NCBI GenBank assembly: GCA_022495995.1
Contig: JAFEMH010002338.1
Coordinates: 277,001 to 341,000 of the forward strand
Length of the DNA stretch: 64,000 bases
DNA from: Adenophora triphylla var. japonica
Taxonomy: Eukaryota; Streptophyta; Magnoliopsida; Asterales; Campanulaceae
Direction: 5' to 3'
Within the stretch, counting starts at the first letter, position 1. The number at the start of each line of letters is the position of its first letter. Positions 52,566 through 61,600 of this stretch are shown piece by piece. The notes below the pieces were generated by a model. That model ran no database searches. It was given only the letters and a program-made list of their open reading frames with translations, and had not been told where the DNA came from. Made by a program: the position numbers and the translations under genes.

Positions 52566-53100
52566 CTATGTGGACAATCTCTCCTTGGATCTGAATGTTG
52601 GGTAGCCATTGAGAAAGAAAGGAAGAGTATTTGGGGTTTTGTTTGGAGGGGAATTCGGTAACAAGTTATTGATCGGTTTTGCTAGGTTTGATATCTTGAC
52701 CCTTGGGAGGAGCAGGCCATTTTCGAAGTTTAAGAACCTTGACTTTCTGGCACCGATAACTGGTTTCTCCAGGGCCATTGGTTTTGGTGAGGTCGGGAGG
52801 TATATCAACAGGTGGTGAACCGATACCCATAACTTCAACAACATCAACAAAGGTTTTCATCCTATCCTCTCTTCTTTTCTTCTGGAGCTCGTCGGCAATA
52901 GGTGGAGGCAAAGGAATGGCTTCAATCTTTGCTCGGCTCAAAATCTTCTCATGATCGTCAAAAAGAGGAATCCCATGATCTAACCGTGGGATAGAAGCTT
53001 TAGAGGTATAATAGTTTAAAGGAGACAGTAAGTCCTTCTGATAGAGGCAACAATCAAGATAAACAGGAGGAACAGCAGGGTCAAGTCTATCATAATCAAC
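52566..53100 (-). pseudogene. SIRE-2 extra ORF: folded part, frameshifted
   Basis: A minus-strand frame runs through LVDYDRLDPAVPPVYLDCCL (about 53095-53040), SRAKIEAIPLPPPIADELQK (about 52940) and KKRREDRMKTFVDVVEVMGI to a stop near 52666. It carries on in another frame (PSKQNPKYSSFLSQWLPNIQ) toward the middle segment. Shows that the extra ORF was one long protein. Confidence 0.55.
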
Positions 53101-53931
53101 TAAATCATCATCTGAAGCTTCTTCCTTCTCAAAAAATCTAAAGTGGAATCCTTCTCAAACACTGGCTCAATCTCCTCCTGAACCGGTGCCTTGCCTTTGG
53201 AAATAGAAGGGGAAGCAGCTTGGCTAACCGATAACAACGAAGCTTGAATAGCTTGCTGAGTGGCCAACTCTTCAACTGATAATCTTTGCTGGTCCAAATC
53301 AGCTTCAAACAAACTGGCAGCCAAGGCTTTCTGCAAATTAATATCATCAGCATCAACATGCTTGCTTTTCTTAACTGGTTCAATAGATACAACGGTAAGG
53401 GGCTGGCTAACCGGTAACACATCACTAATCGATAGACTAATCGGTAGAGCAGATATGTCGGTTAAAGGCTCTATCATGAGTAAATCATCTCCAACCGGTT
53501 CAACAGGTTCATTGGCAAGAGGCATCGCTTGACTAACCGGTAAAGCATCCACACACATACTTTCACCTCCTCCTAAGGCTGTAACCGGTGAAGTATCGGT
53601 TAAGACTCCTCCCACATGTCTAACCGTTTCCATCGATTTGGGAGTAGAAAAATCAACAGCTTCGGATCGGTCAATGACAGCCTCAGATTGGTCATTGTTA
53701 TCAGAATCACCAGAATCACTAGAATAACTGGAGCTAGAGGCTGACTGATCATCCTTATCACTTTTAGCTTGATCATCTGAGCCACTATCTTTAAACATAT
53801 CTTCAATTTCGTCATCGGTTACTGAAGCCCATTTATTCTTGTTGGATTAAACTGATGTGAAGAAGTCAGATAAAGATATATCACCCAAGCTTTGAAAATC
53901 TCTATTCATGTCCACTAGATTTTGAACAAGG
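53100..53931 (-). pseudogene. SIRE-2 extra ORF: acidic N-terminal part with two UIM-like motifs
   Basis: A piece from 53931 to 53848 (MNRDFQSLGDISLSDFFTSV) stops. The frame from 53798 (232 codons) is Ser/Asp-rich at first (SSSSYSSDSGDSDNNDQ). Later it has DDINLQKALAASLFEADL and EELATQQAIQASLLSVS, both matching the ubiquitin-interacting motif pattern (hydrophobic-x-x-Ala-x-x-x-Ser). A basic end (RRKKLQ) follows. The part upstream of 53931 is displaced by Tat-C. Confidence 0.55.
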
Positions 53932-55298
53932 TGAAATTGCTCGGATCCGAAAGGCAGCGCGATCGCGCCCCGACATCTGGCATTTTCGCGTTCGCATTTT
54001 CCGTTTGCGTTGTGTCGCATTGGAAGTGTCTCGCTGTGTTTTTCTTGTAGAGTCGCCACGCCATTTTGATTAAGCCCTAAACATTGAAAAAAGGCATCAA
54101 TTTAAAAATAAACTTTTTTTGTGTGATGAGATTTTTGAGTTCGGAGGTCAGGTTACTCCTCGGGAAGAGAATATTAGAATATTAGAGCTCACTCGAGTAG
54201 CCTCGTAAAAACGAGTCTTTCGACACCCCTTCTTTCTTTAAATGTTGTGTGTGTGTGTATGTGCTTTTAAAAATGCATGTTGTGTTGGATGTCTACATTG
54301 TACACTGCTTATTGAAATGTATTGAAATAGTGTAGGAAGGAAGCCTTACCAATGTTGGTTCGTGTCTTTCTTCTATTGGGGAATAGTGTTTGAGGATGGA
54401 ATAGTATTTCGGGACGGACTAGGATTGCTTTGGGATGTGCCGGTTGTCTGCGAACAGAGCTTCGGCGTGCCTCGGAATTGTCAAGTGTGTACTCGGGCAG
54501 AGTTTCGACGTGCGTTGGGATCGCAAAGATCGTCGGTTGGATTCGAGCAGAGGTTTGGCGTGCGTCGGGATCGTCGGTTGCGTTCGGGTAGAGTTCCGGC
54601 GTGGGTCGGAATTAACGGTTTGACTCGGAAAGAGCCGGGACGCCTTGGGAAAGACCAGGCAAGGCCTCGGAGTACCATGAGGGGCCTCAGAGTACCTCGA
54701 GAGTGCCTTGGGGCAGCGCGGGAGCATTTTGGGAGCGCTTGGAAGGGCTTCAGAGCACCACAAGGGAGCTCAGAAGACCCCGAAAGGAACCGAAAGGGAC
54801 CGGGAGTGCCTCGGAAGGGCTTAGAGAGGGAGCCAGAAGGCTTAGGGAGAGAAGAGAAGAGGATGGTGTGTATGAAATGGGAGGGGGAGCCCTCTATTTA
54901 TAGTGTGGGAAAAATGCAATAAGGTCCATACGGACCTCCTAGGTAATCCAAGGTTTTAGTTTTCCCAGATTTAGGGGAATCTCGTGGATTTTAAGGGAAT
55001 TCAGAATTATGAGGTTTGGTAGCAAAGAGGTCCGTACGGACCTTTTAGCATGCAAAGAGGTCCGTACGGACCTTCTATGCTTTTCCAATTTTTGCATAAT
55101 TCCCAAAAAATACTTTTGTGTTTTTTTATCCCAGAAAGGTCCCCCCTTGGTTTGGTTGATGGTTTTTTGGGCCTTTGAGGGTTTTTGAAGGGTTTTGAGG
55201 GATTTTTGAGGGTTTCGGGTGTTCGAGACTGCGTTTGAGTGAGTCTGCGGTGTTTCCCGGGTGTCCAGAAGATGGTGGTCCAGAATGGGGTACTTACA
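53932..55298 (-). mobile_element. LTR-C: 3' LTR of Tat-C
   Basis: 1,367 bp on the minus strand from TGTAAGTACC (55298) to GCAATTTCA (53932). The GGCGTGGCGACTC block is near 54050, as in the other Tat LTRs. It is a different family from LTR-A and LTR-B. It interrupts SIRE-2. Confidence 0.82.
54895..55073 (-). promoter_or_regulatory. LTR-C promoter: three palindromes and TATA box
   Basis: TATAAATA on the minus strand (54902-54895). Upstream are AGGTCCATACGGACCT (54922-54937) and two perfect 16-bp palindromes AGGTCCGTACGGACCT (55028-55043, 55058-55073). Confidence 0.68.
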
Positions 55299-55508
55299 TA
55301 AGCCCCTCGGCGACGTCACTTACGGAGGAAGTGGGGTTGTCGATAAAATAAGGGTCCTGATCTGGATCGCGTGAGGACGTGGTGGTGTCCTGAGGTGTGA
55401 CCGTTTAGGTCAGTGGGCTGGACCCTGTGATAGGATTCCTATGTATCCCTAGCGGGAATCAAGCCTGATCGTAGTTCGGGTGTGTGGGGAAGTGGACATG
55501 TCGGTGTC
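55299..55508 (-). other. Tat-C 3'-UTR remnant with hairpin block
   Basis: The minus strand carries CGAACTACGATCAGGCTTGA (from 55478), a TCCC/GGGA stem, GATACATAGGAATCC, GGTCCAGCC, and the purine tract GCCGAGGGGCTTA before LTR-C. It is cut at 55508 by E3. Confidence 0.75.
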
Positions 55509-57575
55509 TGTAAGTACCCAAATCCGGATCGTCCAAATCCGTCAGAAAGTTAACCGAAATCCGTTAACTAGCCCGCTCCAGGTTAACCGGAACTCGTTAA
55601 ACTCCCCGTTGCTGTGCCAACGAGACGTTCCGGGACTGCCCCGTGCATCCCGACGTCGAACCGTACTTAACACGTGTCATCTCACGTAAAAGTATGGCTT
55701 TCCACAAACGCATTTTCCTAAGCACTTTCGGGGCATTTCGGACATTTTCGGCTGTTATTTTAAAAACGGACAAAACCGGACCGGGGACAAAATCCCACAT
55801 GGCTGGTGACTCAGAGGGACACTTGGCACGCATTCCACCTCCCGCTAGTCACGCTTCAATCAAATTCAAATGGAAAAGACTAAAATACCCCTGGTATACA
55901 GTCAAAGTCCTAGGACTCCCTGTGCACTTTTCCTGAAATTGCCAGCAAGTCCCCCAGATTTCCAAAATATCCAAAAACCCCCTGGATTCAGTCCAAGTCC
56001 GTCCGGACTCCTACTGCAATTTTCACCCTATAAATAGAAGTTGTTGTCAAAGGCAAGGAAAGGGGATTTTTAACACCAAAAATTCACTACCTCACGGCCC
56101 TAAACTGATTTCACCCCTTCCGAGCCTCCGTTCTGTCTCGATTCGCGTGAAACTTTCATATTTCGATCAAATACGCACCTTACTACTTCGAAACAACCTT
56201 TCGAATCACTTCCCGTGTCCCGTACACACCTCCCGAGCCAAAGGAGTCAACCCTAGCCATAGGTATAACTCCCTCTCTCTAAATCTCTCGTTCCGTCTCG
56301 ATTTACGCGCCAGTCGCTACAACCGTTTTGAACGTCGTTATCGAAATGTAGACGCCTCCGTCTAACGGGGTCCGATACGTTTTAGCCCCTCGATCCTCTT
56401 CTCTTTCCGTAAGAGAAGTAATCACGGGTTAAAACGGCGTTCCGACCCCGTTCCGTTTACTTTTATTGTCATTTACCAATTCCGGATCGATCGATCCGTC
56501 GATCGTCATTTTAATTTCTGTCATTTACAAATCCGAGCCGTTTGGCCTCGTTGATCGTCATTTACAAATCCGAGTCGATTGGCCTCGTTGATCGTCATTT
56601 ATGAATCCAGATCGTTTGATTCCGTTGATACCGCACTTTAAATACTGTCATTTACAAAGTCCGACCCGTTTGGATCGTGATAGTATTTACTTTTCAAAGT
56701 CCGAGTCGCAACCCGATTCGTTGATCGCATATCATTTAAAACGCATTTTTCCTGTAAAAATCGTTAACAATGTAATGCCCGGTTCAAAACCGGAGTTCGT
56801 CCGTCGAACTCTCTTTCAAAACGCGCGAAATGACGTTTGGCCTCCGAATGCTCATCTTCAAACTAAAAGCCGCCATTTGACACTCAAAATCATTTAAAAC
56901 GCATTTTTCCCGTAAAAATCGTTAACAATGACATTCCCGGTTCAAAAAACCGGAGTTCGACCTTCGAACTCCTTTTCAACTCAAAGTCGACGTTTGCCAC
57001 GCAAACGCTCATTTCAACTCAAAATCGACGTTTGCCACGCAAACGCTCATTTCAAACTCAAAATCGACGTTTGCCACGCAAACGCTCATTTCAAACTCAA
57101 AACCGACGTTTGTCATTCAAACGCTCGTCTTTTCAAACAAAGTCACCTAATCAACGTTTGTCATTCAAACCAAGATTAAGCTTGTCATTCAAGCCCCCAT
57201 TTCAAAAGACACACACACACACACGATTTCGAGAAAGGTAGAAAGACTCGTCATGCGAGGCGTTTCGGGCGATCTCGTAATACTCTACCCGAAACGTAAC
57301 TTGACCTCCGAACCTAACAATCTCTGGTACAAAAAAAGCTTTTTACTCGTTTTTGCTGCCAATAAAAATGATCCCCGTTTTCAAAGCCTTTTCCTAAGTT
57401 TTTGCTACCAATAAAAACGACACCTTTTCACAATAGCCGTTTCTCAACGTTTGGGCTCAAAATACAAAAACCGTGTGGCGACTCCTCATTTTTCCTTCCC
57501 ATGAAGCGAGGTCTCAGACACCAACCCCTCCGCGAAAGACAACCGCCTTTGCTCGCGCGAATCCGGGTAATTTCT
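55509..57575 (+). mobile_element. 5' LTR of E3 (LTR-B family)
   Basis: Starts TGTAAGTACC and ends GGGTAATTTC just before the primer site. Close match to 27795-29942 along its length, with two short indels in the repeat blocks. Promoter at 55996-56036. Confidence 0.88.
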
Positions 57576-57592
57576 TGGCGACTCACCTGGGA
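57576..57592 (+). other. E3 primer binding site
   Basis: TGGCGACTCACCTGGGA directly after the LTR. TGGCGACTC-type primer sites (tRNA-Arg) are usual in Tat/Ogre elements. Confidence 0.65.
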
Positions 57593-58878
57593 AAAGATAC
57601 TTTTTTCAAAACTACCGTTGTTTTCTAAAAAGCCTTCCGTGGGTCAAACTTTCGTTTACCCTTCCTCGTTTTCGTGTGTGTGAGTTCCTTTAAACCTCGA
57701 ACGGTTTTTGTTTCAAAGGCATTACATTGTCAACTTTTCAAAAATCTTACCATGTTTGTGCATTCCCATTCATGTTTGATTTTCATCGTCCGTTCTTTGA
57801 ACCGTGCATCATAAATTCTTTAAGACACATTCAAAAATCTCTCGTTTACTCGTAAAAGAATTTTAGTGACCGCACACTACGCGCACTTGCCGTCTCGAAC
57901 ACCGCACTTCACATGCACTTGCCGCCTCGGTACACCGCACACTACAACCCCTAACCCGGGATGGCCTTATCGGTTGCACTCCGATTGGCACGCCGTATGC
58001 CTTTCGGGGCGCACGGGGTCGTCCCAAACATCCCATCCTAGCCCGTGTAAGCCATGCACTCTTTGTGTCACACTTTGTCCAAGACCTCGGTTGGTTTTTG
58101 GCTTAGCTCGTGTCATAAAGCCTTAGTGTATGTTTTTTGCGCCGGGCCCCGCCCCGAGTCAAGCTCGAGAGTTTGAGACCAAAGGTCGTTCCCGACCCGA
58201 AGTCTTGAGCTTTTCGGCCTTGACTTTGACGCGGAGCTCTGCCGAAAAATATGCAGAAGGTTCAATGTGACGCCGTGTCACCAAACCTCGCCGTATGTAT
58301 CGTGCCGGCCACAACTTGGCCAACGCTAAAGCTAAGGTCCCTCGCGCAAGCGAGTCGGAGAGGTCATGCCCAAATTTTGGCACGATCCCCGCCTTAACTT
58401 AAGGACGTTGACTTCGACCGTGGCCCGTACGTCACACACGTTGAAAGTTTGCGTGATCGGCTAGCCTTAAGTTCACTTTTTTTTGTCGGTGGAACTCGCT
58501 TGCCTTATCGGACCTCGCTCGGGATAGTCCGTCCGAGAAAGATGATCTACAATGGAAACGAGGGGCTTATAAGCGTAGTGACGAGATCCACCGATTAGAG
58601 CTCTAGGATTAGTTGCGAAAAAGAAGACCCGCTCTTTTCCAACCGATTAGGACTCGAGAAAACGCGCTTTAAGAAAACATTAATCGGTAGCGCACATTGC
58701 ACAAGCCCGAAAACCTTGAGCCAAATACCCTTTTCCGAAGCCTAAACCCTTCCTTTCGTTCCTCGCAGCGAGCGTAAAGTGGTTCGGATTTCCGGGTCGG
58801 CGCCTTGTCGGGATCACGTAACGGCGGCGTCGGGACAGTTCTTCGGTTCCCTCGGTTCCTCGGCCCGGAATTTCCGAC
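57593..58878 (+). other. E3 untranslated leader
   Basis: 1.3 kb without a supported frame. Short repeats CCGCACTTCACATGCACTTG / CCGCACACTACGCGCACTTG occur near 57870. Long leaders are normal in Tat elements. Confidence 0.6.
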
Positions 58879-60480
58879 ATGTCTAGCTCACCGAGAAATC
58901 GTGACGGGGAAGGACCCCCGCCACCGTAATGTATATGACATTGGAAGAAGCCATCCAGGGCTTGTGAGGTTCACAAGAGGCGAAAGAAGATCGCGGGAAT
59001 TTCGTGGTACAGCTTACGAATGAGCGTGGTATAGCGGCTATCCCCAGTCGAGACGGTACTTTTGTCCCCGGGTCGAGGATGACGATTCCCGAAACCCGGT
59101 TCACCAAACCTTCAATCGGGTTCCTCCCCGCCAACTTACGGGATGCCTTCCAACCAAGGAAATAGCCGACCTAGGCTCCATGTTGCCACCTCTCGTGGCA
59201 ACCCTGTCATTTTTAGCCACCCCGGTGCTACTCCTATCACTCAATACCACCAAATAAGACCGCCGACCATCTCGAGATGCCAATATCCCTCAATACCCTC
59301 CCGGGTTCGTCCCGCTGCCTATACACGAATCCTAAACACCGGGGACAAACCCCGATACGGTTCGAGAAAAGGCCCCCGTATATTCTCATATACCAAGCCT
59401 TCCACCTCCAATCACTACCGCTCAAGTGGTAGCACCGGCGCCGAGCCTCACAGTCCACCACCGGACCCAACCTTAGCCTCGGATGGTCGAGCGGATGAAA
59501 GACACGAAAGCCACCATGAGCAGGCTCAAAGCAGAAACGCTCAAATCCACGGATCCGGAATGGTCACGCCTCTCCCGCCAAGTTCGTAATGCGGAGATGG
59601 ACCGATTCGACGGAACCGAATGTCCTCAAACGCACGTCGACACCTACGTTCTCGGCATGAGAGCAAAAGGAGCAACCCTCCAGCAAATGGCCGACCACTT
59701 CCAAGATACGCTCAAAAGTTCGGCGTTACGATGGTTTTGAGGGTCAAGCCTCGCGGATCGCCACACACTGGGAACAGATCGCAACATCTTCCCCGGAACG
59801 GTACCGATCCAACTTAGAGTGGGAAACAAGTCGTGAGGACTTAATCACCACCGAGCGTAAAGTGGATGAAAGTGTTGGGGAATTCTACAAGAGGTGGAGC
59901 GGAAACTCTCCGAGATCATGGAGCCACTCTCCAAAGACGAACGGATGCGGATCTTCAAGTCTTGCTTAAGACCGTCCATCGAACTCTCATCGGCCATCAT
60001 TTCTTCCTGCATCTCCGGGCCATGGTCAATGCCGACTCACAGCTCGAGAAGGATCTCAAGGAAAAGTTGGCTACCGTACACCATACAGAGATACCGCCTC
60101 GCGGTTGCATTCAATCCCGCACCGGCCCCCGGCAAAGGGAAAGATACGTCTGTCAACTACGTCCATCGTGGACAACAGCCGGGTAACGTAAAACCCACCC
60201 ACAAAGCAACAATTCTACTCGAAGCGGCTTTGCCGTACACTTCGACAAGTTGGACATGCCACCGAGCAAGATGCCGGAAGGGTTAATCAAGGAGGGTCTC
60301 CTTAAGCCCGTTGCCAATTACAAACCCAAAATTCCCGTAGCCAATGCGGACAAGAGCAAATACTGCGCCTTCCATCGCATCACGGCCATACCACCGACAA
60401 CCGTTTGGGGTTACGATACGAAATCCAAAACTTGATAGAAGAAGGCAAGTTAGAGCGCCCCGTGGCCCACACAATCGGGA
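58879..60480 (+). pseudogene. E3 gag, frameshifted
   Basis: Probable ATG at 58879 (MSSSPRNRDGEGPPPP, then a stop). The gag domain: MDRFDGTECPQTHVDTYVLG, ATLQQMADHFQDTLKSSALR (59600-59740), VGEFYKRWSGNS (next frame) and a piece near 60000. At 60350-60470 KYCAFHR and, in other frames, IQNLIEEGKLERPV make the Cys/His motif that closes Tat gag. At least five frame breaks. Builds the particle in intact relatives. Confidence 0.8.
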
Positions 60481-61190
60481 ATCCCTTTTCCGAACAATAA
60501 CAAGCGTGAATTCCATTGAGTGGGTGCCCAAGAAGAGTGCCACTGCAACCCGCCCGCCTCTTTCACCGGATCCTCCTCTAATGTCCACATCAGCCTACGA
60601 TGTTTGCGATCGCTCCGCCGCCCGGGAGTACGAGTCCCGAGAAACCGTCCGAGCAATCCTCCGAGAAAACAAAAGAAGAAATCCTCTCAACAAAGAATCG
60701 AGAGAAAGATACGAAGCCGGGGACACCAAGCAGTAGGTACACTGAGAACCTTCCGGGAGGTTCGACTACTACGCATCGTATCTCCACACCCTCTTTGCCT
60801 CCGTGCCATGCAAACTTTAGAGCAAACAGGTGGGAAAGCCGAAAGTCCCGCCGACAACCGTAATTCGGCACTCGGACACCGGAATACCTCGGATCTTGGT
60901 AATCTTATCGCGCCGAAGCCTAACCCTCGGCGGGATCGCCCAAGATTCAATTTGTCCACTTTCCGAGCTCGGACCGGTAAAGGAAGATCAAGGCCGCCTT
61001 GGCAATCGCACTCGATCAATGTGCTAACCAAGGGCGGCAACCGCCACAAGCGGCCTCAACACACTCCCGAGGTTCCAAGAAAGGCTTTACCTCGCAAGAG
61101 GAAGACAGAAACGGATGGCTGGATGACTCTCCTTCTACTGATAGAGACGAGATCTACGACTCCCGTTTGTATGGCAAGCATGATCACGTT
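60481..61190 (+). pseudogene. E3 gag-protease linker
   Basis: Arg/Ser/Pro-rich frames with no conserved motif, among them a stretch rich in charged residues (60600-60740). Linker parts in this place are variable in Tat elements. I see no separate gene. Confidence 0.5.
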
Positions 61191-61600
61191 CGTGATGAAG
61201 ACTTACCGAGAGATGCCTCGGGGCACAACGAAGCTCGTACATCACTCTCAAACTCAACACCATATCACTCCCGGAGTATTGGTAGATAACGGGTCAGCCG
61301 TTAATGTTCTCCCTCTCGGCATGATGCGAGCTCTCCGCATCAATGAAAGCCATCTCGATTCCGTCGGCTCGGACTATCAAGGCCTACGACGGCTCGTCTC
61401 GTCCCATCCCGGGGACAAAGGTGACTCGGGAAACTCGGTTCGAAACCCAAATGGTGCCAGAGAAATTCCACGTGATGGACATTCCATCCGAGTTCACACA
61501 TGCTCTTTTGGGACGCCCTCCTTGGCTACACCACATGAAAGCCATAGCTTCCACTCTCCATCAAGTGTGTTAAGTTCATTAACCGGCAGGGAGATCTCGA
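61191..61600 (+). pseudogene. E3 aspartic protease
   Basis: VLVDNGSAVNVLPLGMMRAL holds the protease site (DNGS in place of DTGS/DTGA), at about 61280-61330. In the next frame KAYDGSSRPIPGTKV, then MDIPSEFTHALLGRPPWLHH, is the closing ALLGRPWLH motif. One frame break near 61340. Confidence 0.85.

Larger units (their letters stand above)
43244..53931 (-). mobile_element. SIRE-2: 3' part of a second SIRE-type copia, twice interrupted
   Basis: The left LTR starts TGTTAGGCCC and shares CTAGAGGGGGGGTGAATAGC with SIRE-1. The LTR is 1.42 kb once the Tork insertion (44062-50343 plus one CCGTT copy) is removed. Next on the minus strand come a purine tract and the extra ORF region up to 53931, where Tat-C is inserted. 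Gag, protease, integrase, RT and the 5' LTR are not in the window. It is saturated with CCGGTT/TCGGTT motifs where SIRE-1 has GCGGTT. Confidence 0.85.

Noticed and set aside
54362..54922. 186-codon plus frame in LTR-C
   Set aside because: Antisense to the LTR, Arg/Gly-rich from GC-rich repeats, no recognised domain.
53932..55298. LTR-C as a solo LTR
   Set aside because: 210 bp of 3' UTR with hairpin block and purine tract are attached, so it is the end of a larger element cut by E3.
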